Of a DNA stretch of 64,000 bases, positions 35,432 through 43,928 are shown piece by piece. Position numbers and translations under genes: made by a program. Numbering within the stretch: position 1 is the stretch's first letter; each line of letters opens with the position of its first letter. The notes under the pieces are model-generated. The model was not told the origin of the DNA, did no database searches, and was given only the letters and a program-made list of their open reading frames with translations. This stretch comes from Spirosoma aureum (GTDB lineage Bacteria; Bacteroidota; Bacteroidia; Cytophagales; Spirosomataceae): NCBI RefSeq assembly GCF_011604685.1, contig NZ_CP050063.1, forward strand, positions 2,874,501-2,938,500. Direction: 5' to 3'.

Positions 35432-36307
35432 TTAAGCTGGAATAACACCCAACTGCTGCATCAATCCAAAATCGTTTTCGTTGACATGTACCGATACAAT
35501 TTTGCCGTGGCGAATCGTGAAAATGTCGATACCGAAGTCTTTGATGTGGTTGCCCGTAGCCGGAGCGCCCAAAAACTCACCCTGGTGCGTCCCTTCGATC
35601 TGCCAGCGGCTGGCCACCTTATTGCCCTCGGCCATTTGGCGAAGTACAGTGAATTTAATGTCGGGGAAGGCGTTGCGGAGGTAAAGAACAAAGCCCCGGA
35701 ATGCATCGTAACCACTGATTGGCTCCGGTTGCGTTGGGATGATGAAGGCAAACAAGGGATCGAGAATTTCTTCGATTACTTCCAGTTTACCCTCGCTCAT
35801 GATATCGCCAAAATAGCGGGCAACGAGCGCTTCATTTTCCGCTGGCGTAGTTGGGGCAGGAGCACCCTCCTGAGGAGGCAGAACACCGAGTTGCAGCATC
35901 AGGCCGAGCGTATCCTCGTGACCGATCGATTCGACAATCTTACCGTCTTTAATGGTATGCCAGGTCATGCCATCGATCTGGAAAAAGTTACCCGTTGCTT
36001 CAACGTTGCCTTTCACCGTCAGCAATGGTCCGCCGGTATGCGTACCACCACCCAGCCAGCGTGTTGCAACCCAGTCGCCATCGGCTACCATATCCTGGGG
36101 ATCGATGTAAAAGTCCGGAAACGCTCCATGTAGCATCTCGATCAGGCCAAGAAAGCCATCGGGGCCATGAAACGGCTCAGGGTGTGTCGGTAACGTAAAG
36201 ACGAAATCGGGGGACAGAATCTCATAGGCCGTTTCCTTATTGGCCTGATTCATGATTTCGTGAAAATAGCGTCGTGAGAGGGCTTTGTTTGAATTTCCTT
36301 GTGCCAT
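35432..36307 (-). CDS. Tandem SnoaL/ester-cyclase-like protein 5
   Basis: 291 residues, two ester-cyclase-type SnoaL domains (about 1-145 and 155-290). Each contains FHGPDGFLGLIEMLHGAFPDF or SGYDAFRGFVLYLRNAFPDI, a central GTHTGG/GTHQGE motif, and a C-terminal LGLMLQLGVLPP or FGLMQQLGVIP. The repeat shows that the protein arose by duplication of a gene like 31293-31733. It is between GMC oxidoreductase and DUF2182 genes. No export signal. The ligand is unknown. Confidence 0.85.
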   Translation of the reverse strand: MAQGNSNKALSRRYFHEIMNQANKETAYEILSPDFVFTLPTHPEPFHGPDGFLGLIEMLHGAFPDFYIDPQDMVADGDWVATRWLGGGTHTGGPLLTVKGNVEATGNFFQIDGMTWHTIKDGKIVESIGHEDTLGLMLQLGVLPPQEGAPAPTTPAENEALVARYFGDIMSEGKLEVIEEILDPLFAFIIPTQPEPISGYDAFRGFVLYLRNAFPDIKFTVLRQMAEGNKVASRWQIEGTHQGEFLGAPATGNHIKDFGIDIFTIRHGKIVSVHVNENDFGLMQQLGVIPA

Positions 36308-36382
36308 TGGAAGGGGGGAGATTATTGGTTAATGGTTTTGGTCTACAGTACTTAGTTGACGGATGCCGTAACGAATGAAACG

Positions 36383-37900
36383 CTAGGCATCAGACAGGAT
36401 CATATCGGCGACTTTCTCGCCAATCATGAAGCAGGCTGCAACGGTATTGCCACTCGTCACTACGGGCATCACCGAAGCATCGGCCACACGAAGGCCAGAG
36501 ATGCCATGAACCCGCAATTTAGAATCGACTACGGCCAGCGCATCGGTACCAATCTTACAGGTTCCGGCTGGATGCCAGAGGGTAGAACTTTGCGTACGAA
36601 TAAAGCCATCAGGATCGCCGGGTCCCGGAGCCAGTTCCCCGCCATTAAGTGACGAAAACGCTTCGGTCTCACTCAGCTTTCTGATAATGTCCAACGCCTT
36701 TCTAAATACCTCAACATCAGCTTCTTCCTGCAGATAGTTGGGGTTTATGACTGGCTTATCGAGTGGATCGGCCGAACGAAGTTTAACCGTACCTACACTT
36801 TTGGGTTGTACCAGAATGGGCAGAAAAATACAAACGTTACCGCCAAAGTCGGGTAGAAACGGAGCCAGAGGAGCAGGAATGCTAGGCGTGAAATTCAGTT
36901 GCAGATCGGGCGCAGGTGCTTCATCATTTGTCTTGACAAAAAGCACATTGCCCGTTAACAGTGTTGTATGCGGCCGGTCGATTTTCGCCCGAAAAATAAC
37001 GGGTAACTGAACGTGATCCTGAAGGTTTTGCCCAACACCAGGTAAGTTTACATGGACCGGAATGCCAAATTCATGCAGATGGTCGGTTGGGCCAATGCCT
37101 GATAGCAGCAGAATCTTGGGCGAGTTGAGCGCCCCTGCGCTGAGAATGACTTCTTTTTCTGCCAGAAGCTGGTGCTTTTCGCCATTTAACAGATATTCAA
37201 CACCAACGGCCCGGCCTTCGCGAATCAGGATGCGGCTTACCTGAGCCCCGGTAATCAGGGTCAGATTCGGGCGGTCCAGTACGGGTTGAAGAAAGGCTGT
37301 TGCGCCACTGGCACGATGACCATCGGGAGTGATGTGGAACTGCAACAACCCGGCACCATTTTCCTGCCGGGCACCGTTGTAATCCCAATTTGGCCCATCA
37401 TATCCAAGTTCAACGGCACCTTCCAGAAATTCAGGTGAACGCATTACGTCATCCGGACAGTCCCGTACAGATAGTTCGCCATCGGTATTATGGTACGCAG
37501 ATGGTCCACCTTCGTAGGATTCGATCTTTTTGAAGTAGGGCAACACATCGTCGTAACTCCAGCCGTCGGCTCCCAGTGCCTTCCACTGGTTGTAATTGGC
37601 CGGATTTCCGCGAACGTACATCATGGCGTTGATTGACGTACTGCCGCCCACGACTTTGCCTTGATTAATAGTCAGTTCGCGACCAGCTAAACCCTCCTGT
37701 GGCGTCGTTGGGATTGCCCAGTCAATGGGTGATCCCCATAGTTGGACAAAGCCTCCCGGATCTGCCACATTAGGACCTTTATCCCACTCACCAGCTTCCA
37801 GCAACACAACCTGACAATCAGGGTTTGCGCTGAGCCGATTGGCGATAACACTCCCAGATGCACCCGCTCCAATAATGGCGTAGTGACAGTGTGAATTCAT
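36383..37900 (-). CDS. GMC family FAD-dependent oxidoreductase
   Basis: 505 residues, a full choline-dehydrogenase-like GMC enzyme. The FAD-binding start is YAIIGAGASGSVIANRL, followed by VVLLEAGEW, then the GMC signature GKVVGGSTSINAMMYVRG. The active-site His is H443 in WHPAGTCKIG, and the second conserved residue follows in PVVTSGNTVAACFMIGEK. GMC enzymes oxidise alcohols to aldehydes or ketones. It precedes the SnoaL genes and follows the ThDP enzyme gene, so it may create or consume a carbonyl compound in the same route. No signal peptide. Confidence 0.93.
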   Translation of the reverse strand: MNSHCHYAIIGAGASGSVIANRLSANPDCQVVLLEAGEWDKGPNVADPGGFVQLWGSPIDWAIPTTPQEGLAGRELTINQGKVVGGSTSINAMMYVRGNPANYNQWKALGADGWSYDDVLPYFKKIESYEGGPSAYHNTDGELSVRDCPDDVMRSPEFLEGAVELGYDGPNWDYNGARQENGAGLLQFHITPDGHRASGATAFLQPVLDRPNLTLITGAQVSRILIREGRAVGVEYLLNGEKHQLLAEKEVILSAGALNSPKILLLSGIGPTDHLHEFGIPVHVNLPGVGQNLQDHVQLPVIFRAKIDRPHTTLLTGNVLFVKTNDEAPAPDLQLNFTPSIPAPLAPFLPDFGGNVCIFLPILVQPKSVGTVKLRSADPLDKPVINPNYLQEEADVEVFRKALDIIRKLSETEAFSSLNGGELAPGPGDPDGFIRTQSSTLWHPAGTCKIGTDALAVVDSKLRVHGISGLRVADASVMPVVTSGNTVAACFMIGEKVADMILSDA

Positions 37901-37937
37901 GAGTACGGTTAAAAAAGAGGTAGGATATTAGAGTCTT

Positions 37938-38045
37938 CAGCAGGCAGTTTGCAGGAAGCAATCGTCAGTACGTAACTAGTGTTCATTTTCCAGATCGAAA
38001 ATGCCTACTGCTTACTGAAGACTGTGCACTGCCAACTGCCTGCTG
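37938..38045. repeat. CAG-rich intercistronic palindrome B
   Basis: CAGCAGGCAGTTTGCAG (37938-37954) pairs with CTGCCAACTGCCTGCTG (38029-38045), 16 of 17 positions. Inner words AGTCTTCAG and CTGAAGACT add further pairing. It lies between the ThDP enzyme and GMC genes, and its words match those of palindromes A and C. Confidence 0.7.
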
Positions 38046-38051
38046 CTTACT

Positions 38052-39761
38052 TTATTGCGAGCAATTTGTCTTTACCCAATCGCTATGATGGTTGCCTTCC
38101 AGCACCAGGTCAATCAGGAATGGTTTATCATCGGCCAGCATTCGGTCGATGGCGGGGCCGATTTCTTCCGCGCGTTCAACCCGAACGGCATCGACACCCA
38201 TTGATTGGGCCAGAATGTCGAACCGGATTGGCGGATACGAAAGATCGAATGAGAGCGGATGTTCACGGCTGGCAATACTGCGTTCCTGCCAGTATACATC
38301 AATGTTCAGTTGCAGCAGTTTGTAAGAACCATTATTGCAGACTACAAACTTAGCCCCGGTATTGTGTCGTACCGCCGACCATAAGGCCTGAATCGTGTAC
38401 ATACTACCGCCGTCGCCTGAGAAGCCAATCACCGTTTTATCCGGATGGGCCAATTTAACCCCGATTGCTCCCGGAAATCCAACGCCTAACGAACCACCTC
38501 GGGTCGTAAAATACGAACCTGGTTTACGGGGTGGTATCGCCTGTTGAACAGGAGGAGAATTTGTCAGCGCTTCGTCGAAAATAACCACATCGTCGGGTAC
38601 TTTTTGCGCAAGCACCTCGGCAAACTGTGCCATTTTGAGCGGTTTGGCTTCTGCCGATTCAGCAGCTACAGTTACCGGCTCAGCGATTGGAGCTGGTTTT
38701 TTAGCGTCACGAGCGGCCTTTAATCGACTATCGGCAGCGGACCTCTGTGAGTCACTCTGCTTACTTTCTATGGCTTTCGCAAGTGCCTGCAATGACAGTT
38801 TAGGATCGCTGACAACGCCTAAGTCGACGTGGTGGTTCTTGGCTATTTCGTACGCATTCAGGTCAAAATGAATGACTTTCGCGTCGGGCTGGTAGATGTC
38901 TTCCAGTCTCGGAAATACTTCCGGAACCATATACGTACCAACAATCAGGTTGGCATCGCCCTTACTGGTCATGGGGTGACTGTACTCACCAAACATGTGC
39001 CCTGTCGTACCCTGATAGAGCGGATGGGTCGTATCGATAAATACATCACCGAAATCGACTCCATACACGTCGGCTCCCAGTAGCTCAGCCACTCGGACCA
39101 GATCATCGTTCGCGCCCGAATAGGCAACGCCATCGCCGGCAAAAATGACTGGTTTTTCGGCTGCTAACAACATGTTGGCTGCCTCATCGATTTGCTCGGG
39201 AGTAGGAGCTACCCGTGTTGACGGGAAACTGGTTGGTACAACAGGCTCGTCGTTGACTGCATCCAGTACATCCATTGGTAAACAGACATACACTGGACCC
39301 ATTGGGGGCGTAGAGGCAATCTTAATGGCTCGGCGTATTGTGCGCAAAAGCGATTTCGGGCTGAGTACCAGTGTCGAATATTTGGTCACAGGGGCCATCA
39401 TAGCCACGAGGTCGTTGGCCATCTGGGCGTCCATGTTCATATACTGCAAACCGGCATCGGCTCCAATCACGACCAGTGGTGCGTGGCCTCGTTTGGCCTG
39501 ATAAAGGGCGCCAACAGCATTACCGATCCCTGGCGAACTGTGTAGTTGTACCAGCGTTGGTTTCTGGGTTGTGCGAGCGTATCCATCGGCCATCATAACA
39601 GCCACACTCTCCTGAAGCGTCAGGATGTATTTCATGTCCGGATAGTCAGCAACGGCGTCCAGGAATCCCTGTTCAACCGTACCGGGATTTCCGAACATGT
39701 GGTTCATCCCATCGGCCAGAAACTGTTCGATAATCTTCTGATTCCCAGTCTTACCAGCCAT
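38052..39761 (-). CDS. ThDP-dependent 2-oxoacid decarboxylase/lyase-like enzyme (benzoylformate decarboxylase-like)
   Basis: 569 residues with the three-domain ThDP-enzyme layout. Catalytic Glu E51 in YILTLQESVAVMMADGYAR activates the cofactor; H74 in QLHSSPGIGNAVGALY matches the catalytic His of benzoylformate decarboxylase; the cofactor motif is GFSGDGGSMYTI to CNNGSYKL. A central linker insert rich in Ala/Glu (KKPAPIAEPVTVAAESAEAK) is unusual. Acetolactate synthase is less likely because that H-S-x-x-G-x-G-N motif is decarboxylase-like. The start overlaps the DJ-1-like gene by 11 bases, implying coupled translation. Substrate: an unknown 2-oxoacid or aldehyde. Confidence 0.88.
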   Translation of the reverse strand: MAGKTGNQKIIEQFLADGMNHMFGNPGTVEQGFLDAVADYPDMKYILTLQESVAVMMADGYARTTQKPTLVQLHSSPGIGNAVGALYQAKRGHAPLVVIGADAGLQYMNMDAQMANDLVAMMAPVTKYSTLVLSPKSLLRTIRRAIKIASTPPMGPVYVCLPMDVLDAVNDEPVVPTSFPSTRVAPTPEQIDEAANMLLAAEKPVIFAGDGVAYSGANDDLVRVAELLGADVYGVDFGDVFIDTTHPLYQGTTGHMFGEYSHPMTSKGDANLIVGTYMVPEVFPRLEDIYQPDAKVIHFDLNAYEIAKNHHVDLGVVSDPKLSLQALAKAIESKQSDSQRSAADSRLKAARDAKKPAPIAEPVTVAAESAEAKPLKMAQFAEVLAQKVPDDVVIFDEALTNSPPVQQAIPPRKPGSYFTTRGGSLGVGFPGAIGVKLAHPDKTVIGFSGDGGSMYTIQALWSAVRHNTGAKFVVCNNGSYKLLQLNIDVYWQERSIASREHPLSFDLSYPPIRFDILAQSMGVDAVRVERAEEIGPAIDRMLADDKPFLIDLVLEGNHHSDWVKTNCSQ

Positions 39762-40578
39762 ATCGCTTCAATCCATTATCGAGAACGTTAACGAACTGAT
39801 CGCCAAACTCAAACGCACATTGCAATGAGCGGGCAGTTATGAATGGATAGTCGACAATGACGGATGTTTCTTTCCCAAAATTGCCATGATACTGGCCTTC
39901 TGGTCCAACGGCATCGCTCAGAATATATTCCAGCGTATATGGCGGTGGCCCCATGTTCAGGTCTGTGTGCAGGAATCCGGTGTTGTCGTGGTAATCGTAC
40001 TCGATGCAGTGGCCTGTAACGTGCTTTCCTTTGATGATCGATTTCCGTTCGTTGAAATCACGGGCGAAAATTAATGGAGCCACACCGTAGCAGATAGCTC
40101 CGATCGGCATATTCTTCTTGTAGAAAGCCAGAATAATGTCGTGAACCCGCTGGTTGTTAACCATATCGATGATCGGTCCACTACCGCCAACGAGGAGTAA
40201 GGCGGCATATTCTGTTGTTAGCTCTTCCTGAACGGTTTTCAGGTCGCTAAAGTATTTTTCAAAGGTGCGCAGGAAGTCGGGGACCGAGAAATAAGGACGT
40301 TCTGGCACTACCTCCGACATGTTACGACGTGTCTCTAAACGATTCGTAGCCTCAAATGCTGTTACCATTTCAGCGGCTAGCGGGGTCGTAACACAAGTTC
40401 CTAACGGTGGATCTACATACGTTGTGTCATAACTAGGCGGTAAAGCCTCTGCTTTCTTTCCCTTGGGGGTCATAAACTCGACGGTGTACCCAGCTTCTTC
40501 GAGTTTTGTTAATGGACCCACCAGTTCAATTCCCCAGTATCCGTATTCTGATAGGATAGCCAGAACTTTCTTAGACAT
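39751..40578 (-). CDS. DJ-1/PfpI (Hsp31-like) family protein, first gene of the operon
   Basis: 275 residues, longer than simple DJ-1 proteins and resembling the Hsp31/glutamine-amidotransferase-like group. The nucleophile is C163 in IGAICYGVAPL, preceded by LLLVGGSGPIIDMV; the N-terminal acidic residue is within AILSEYGYWGIEL. Hsp31-type members can convert methylglyoxal to lactate, but the active-site context here is not sufficient to claim it. Downstream, its last 11 bases overlap the start of the ThDP enzyme gene. Upstream is a 334-base leader with hairpins. Confidence 0.88.
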   Translation of the reverse strand: MSKKVLAILSEYGYWGIELVGPLTKLEEAGYTVEFMTPKGKKAEALPPSYDTTYVDPPLGTCVTTPLAAEMVTAFEATNRLETRRNMSEVVPERPYFSVPDFLRTFEKYFSDLKTVQEELTTEYAALLLVGGSGPIIDMVNNQRVHDIILAFYKKNMPIGAICYGVAPLIFARDFNERKSIIKGKHVTGHCIEYDYHDNTGFLHTDLNMGPPPYTLEYILSDAVGPEGQYHGNFGKETSVIVDYPFITARSLQCAFEFGDQFVNVLDNGLKRYGW

Positions 40579-40912
40579 GTAACAGAGTAGTTATAGTAAA
40601 AAAAGAGAGATAAGTGCGTAGAATAACCGACAACACTCGCCGGGCGAGTGAGGACTTGAGTAGTCCTCTGGCTGTGTGTAAGAAAAAATGAAGCGTACTA
40701 GCTGATGTGTGCTAGAAGTAGGATGAGGACCTACAAAAAATTGGGAAGTTAACTTGTTTCATAAAAAGAGGAAGGGAATTTAGGTGATGGCTCTGTCTTG
40801 GATTACTGATCAAAACTATCAGTTTAAAATCTCCAAAACAGATATTTGCCGTGAACAACGAGAGACATGGAGTAAACGACACGCTTTTGGGCGTGAATAA
40901 GAAAGCGGTTTT
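40579..40912 (-). promoter_or_regulatory. Leader region of the accessory operon
   Basis: 334 bases between the LytTR gene and the DJ-1-like gene, both minus strand. It holds two adjacent hairpins: CACTCGC/GCGAGTG (40634-40650) and AGGACT/AGTCCT (40651-40667), and near the LytTR stop one copy of a 54-bp repeat (40843-40896). No gene was seen. An operator for the LytTR regulator may lie here, but I cannot identify one. Confidence 0.5.
40843..40896 (-). repeat. 54-bp dispersed repeat, copy 1
   Basis: It shares 49 of 54 bases with 46103-46156; the core ACGAGAGACATGGAGTAAAC is identical. Its right part forms a CACGC/GCGTG stem around TTTTGG, immediately downstream of the LytTR stop codon. Confidence 0.75.
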
Positions 40913-41698
40913 TTAGCGGAAACGAAAATGGTGTAAAAACTCTTCTTTGTATACTCTTCCGAGCGGTACAGTCTGGCCCGGAACCTGCACTTCGTAGTCG
41001 CTGAATGACTCCACATGAGAGAGATTAACCGCAAACGAGCGGTGTACCCGAATCAGGGTCATGTCGGCCAGCCGCTGCAATAAAACGGCCAGTGAAAGCC
41101 GTAAAACGAACTTTCTGGTTGGTGTCACAACCGTTGTGTATTTGTCTTCTGCTTCGATATAAAGTACCTCACCTTTGTGTAAACGCACAAATTGGTAGTT
41201 CTGCTTGATAAATATATAGTCGCCAACCTGTAAAATCGTCTCGCCTTCGCGGGCTGCCATTGGCATTGACATTGGCTCATGAATGACGGGTGCATTACTG
41301 GCTGTTACGTAGGCAAAGTTACTTAACGCAATTTCAATGGCAATCCGCAAACTGTCGGTCGTAACGGGCTTCGTCAGGTAGGCCGCAGGCTTTGTTAATT
41401 TGGCTTGTTCGAGGGTTGCGCGGTCGGTTAATGCTGAGAGATAAATAATGGGTATTGGATTCAGGGCGGATAGTTGTCGGGCAGTTTCAATGCCACTCCA
41501 GTCGCCCCGCAGATTAATGTCGCAGATTACAATATCGGCGCTTTGTTCTTTATGCAGAGCAAGGGCTTGCCGACCAGTTGTAGCCGTGCCAGCAATGTTA
41601 TACCCTTCAGCTTCGAGTTTAACACAAAGCTCTAGTGCTAGTATCGCTTCGTCTTCAACGATTAGAATAGAAACAGGTTTAACAGGGATGGTGGTCAT
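40913..41698 (-). CDS. LytTR-family response regulator
   Basis: 261 residues. A receiver domain (~8-130) has the acidic pair VEDEAILA and the phosphoacceptor Asp in VICDINLRGD. The C-terminal ~100 residues are a LytTR DNA-binding domain (IFIKQNYQFVRLHKGEVLYIEAEDKYTTV; LIRVHRSFAVNLSHVESF). It probably activates or represses transcription at direct repeats. A HisKA_2 kinase is divergently encoded 405 bases away and is the obvious partner; the SnoaL operon directly downstream is an obvious target. Neither link is proven. Confidence 0.93.
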   Translation of the reverse strand: MTTIPVKPVSILIVEDEAILALELCVKLEAEGYNIAGTATTGRQALALHKEQSADIVICDINLRGDWSGIETARQLSALNPIPIIYLSALTDRATLEQAKLTKPAAYLTKPVTTDSLRIAIEIALSNFAYVTASNAPVIHEPMSMPMAAREGETILQVGDYIFIKQNYQFVRLHKGEVLYIEAEDKYTTVVTPTRKFVLRLSLAVLLQRLADMTLIRVHRSFAVNLSHVESFSDYEVQVPGQTVPLGRVYKEEFLHHFRFR

Positions 41699-42103
41699 GA
41701 TTTATCGACTCTTATTTACAGATTGATAAGGTTATCACAGTTTCCTGGCCAAATGCATCAAGCTAACACGAAATACCGAGTTAAAGCTGATAAAATCACT
41801 ATTTTTTCCGCGATTCCTTTATTATTTGGACTTTATTAACTAAGCGGTAATAACAATGACATCTACTAACTATGTTAATAAAAAAAAGTATTTATTTAAT
41901 ACAAAAACAATGACTCAATAAACAAATGCATTGTTAAAATACGCAGAAGAATAAACAGGGAATAAACGGTCATTTAAGGAAAACGATCACCAAAGGGACC
42001 ATTCCATATCCCAACAAATATAAATGGAAAATCATATACTTTTGAAGTAGTTGTAAAACGAATATCAGTAAGGGGATCTCTCTTACTGATGTAACTAAAA
42101 ACG
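41699..42103. other. Divergent LytTR/HisKA_2 promoter region
   Basis: 405 AT-rich bases separating the two regulatory genes. It contains a consensus -7 element for the plus-strand gene at 42037-42044 and a small CAGTAAG/CTTACTG stem (42066-42088) in that gene's leader. I found no convincing promoter for the LytTR gene and no small gene. Confidence 0.5.
42037..42044 (+). promoter_or_regulatory. -7 promoter element TACTTTTG
   Basis: An exact match to TAnnTTTG, 59 bases before the kinase start codon at 42104. No clear TTG at -33 was found, so this rests on the -7 word alone. Confidence 0.45.
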
Positions 42104-43900
42104 ATGAATAAACTTTACTTTTCATTAATAATTTACCTTTTGATCCTAAATACTTCGTTTGCTCAGACTACTTTGTTACCTGACTCGCTGGCCAATGCAC
42201 CAGATTCGGTAAAGATGTGGGCCTTACGAGAGGTTGGCGATTCATTAATTTTTGCAGGACAGTACGTCATGTCTAAGCAGGCTTTTCAGCAGGCACTGGC
42301 TTTGGCGCAGGCAAAGGGCGATCGGAATGCGATTGCAATGGGGAATCGGGGTATGGGTTTCTGGCATGAACAAACGGGCGATTACGGACAGGCAATTGCC
42401 TGGTATCAGCAGGCATTGCAGGCATTTCAGGAGAGTGGTAACACGAAGCAGTATGCCCGAACGCTGCGATTTGTCAGCGCCTGTTATGATCGATTACAGG
42501 ATTTCAAACAAGCCTTAAACTATATTAAACAGAGTCTGGCCTTAGCCGAGAAATATCAATACACTGATCTGGTAATGCAAGGCTATGAAGGGCTGGCTAT
42601 CTATGAATCAAAGGCTAAGCGGTACCAGCAGGCACTAACGCTTCGAAAAAAAGTATTGGCTTATTATGAGTCAACTAAAGACTCGGTTTCTTATTACCAG
42701 GCGCTGTATAATATTGGTTTACTGTACAAAAATATGGGCCAATACGGTCGTTCGGAGCAGGCGTTCAAGGATGTTCTGGCCTATGGAAAGCGCCAGAAGA
42801 GCGATTTTCTAATTGGTTATGCGTACATCAGTTTGCCCTATGCGCTGATTCCTCAAAACAAACTCGATGAAGCGGAGACTTGCTGCCGATTGGCTTTGGC
42901 CTGGGTGAATCAGGTTGGTGGAGAGAAACATACATTTCTGGAGGAGATCAATGGGCACCTGAGCCATCTTTGGGAGAAACGGGGAAATTACCAGCAGGCT
43001 TTTCAGTATTATCGCCTACAGATGGTTAGCCATGATAGTATTGTTAGTGCTGAAAAAAATCGGCAGGTGGCTGAGCTGGAAACCCGCTACCAAACCCGGC
43101 AGAAGGAAGCCGAAATACAGAAGCTGGCTGAATCCAATGCCGAGAAGAATCGGCAAATTTGGGCTGCTGTGGGAGGACTGATACTTTTAGCGATATTGCT
43201 GGGGACTTTATATAATCTGTATGAACGTGTCCGTCGGAACCGTCAGAAAATCCAGCATCAGTCTGAGCAGTTAACGCTGATGATGCGGGAGATTCATCAT
43301 AGGGCAAAAAATAATCTGGCAATCGTATCAAGTTTGCTGTACTTACAGACGGCTAGCCTCGACGATGACGACGTTATCCAGACCATGCGGGTAGGTCAGC
43401 AGCGGGTAGAGGCTATGGCCCTTATCCATCAGCGGTTGTATCAGACCGACCAGACAACTACTATCGAAATGGCAGACTACCTGACCGACCTGGCCGAAAG
43501 CCTGTTGAAAGCGTATGGTTATCAGGTCGATGATTTTGATCTCCAGCTTACAATCGATGTTGAAGAACTGGATGTAGACATTGCCATGCCGCTAGGATTA
43601 ATTGCCAACGAGTTGATTACCAATTCGTTAAAGTACGCTTATGAGTGCGGCCAACGGCCTTTATTGCACATCTGGTTAGGCACTGTCAACAGGTTATCGG
43701 ATTCGGATATTATTCTCGAAGTTCAGGATAACGGACCCGGCATAGACATGGCTGACTGGCAACAGACCGGGAAGCGGAATACGTTCGGTAAGCATTTGGT
43801 CACACTGCTCAGTCAACAGTTGAACGGTATGTTTGAGGTGATAAAACATAATGGAACACTGTTCCGACTGATCATTCCGCAGAGCCGCTTAAATGCTTAA
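42104..43900 (+). CDS. TPR-containing HisKA_2 sensor histidine kinase
   Basis: 598 residues with a signal peptide (LIIYLLILNTSFAQ), about six tetratricopeptide repeats (for example QAIAWYQQALQAFQESGNTKQYARTL), a single membrane helix near 350-372 (IWAAVGGLILLAILLGTLYNLY), then a HisKA_2 core: EIHHRAKNNLAIVSSLLYLQ with H398/H399 and an ATPase part (GLIANELITNSLKYA; VQDNGPGI). The final G2 motif is weak. Such kinases commonly pair with LytTR regulators in Bacteroidota, and one is divergently encoded here. Confidence 0.92.
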   Translation: MNKLYFSLIIYLLILNTSFAQTTLLPDSLANAPDSVKMWALREVGDSLIFAGQYVMSKQAFQQALALAQAKGDRNAIAMGNRGMGFWHEQTGDYGQAIAWYQQALQAFQESGNTKQYARTLRFVSACYDRLQDFKQALNYIKQSLALAEKYQYTDLVMQGYEGLAIYESKAKRYQQALTLRKKVLAYYESTKDSVSYYQALYNIGLLYKNMGQYGRSEQAFKDVLAYGKRQKSDFLIGYAYISLPYALIPQNKLDEAETCCRLALAWVNQVGGEKHTFLEEINGHLSHLWEKRGNYQQAFQYYRLQMVSHDSIVSAEKNRQVAELETRYQTRQKEAEIQKLAESNAEKNRQIWAAVGGLILLAILLGTLYNLYERVRRNRQKIQHQSEQLTLMMREIHHRAKNNLAIVSSLLYLQTASLDDDDVIQTMRVGQQRVEAMALIHQRLYQTDQTTTIEMADYLTDLAESLLKAYGYQVDDFDLQLTIDVEELDVDIAMPLGLIANELITNSLKYAYECGQRPLLHIWLGTVNRLSDSDIILEVQDNGPGIDMADWQQTGKRNTFGKHLVTLLSQQLNGMFEVIKHNGTLFRLIIPQSRLNA

Positions 43901-43928
43901 AATCACTCAGTTGGCCAAATTTTTGGGT

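Noticed and set aside
38052..39761. Acetolactate synthase (ilvB)
   Set aside because: The His in QLHSSPGIGN and the overall C-terminal half fit the benzoylformate-decarboxylase-like group better, and no ilvN or ilvC is adjacent.
29132..40578. Polyketide biosynthesis cluster, because of SnoaL domains
   Set aside because: No ketosynthase, acyl carrier, acyltransferase or thioesterase gene is present.
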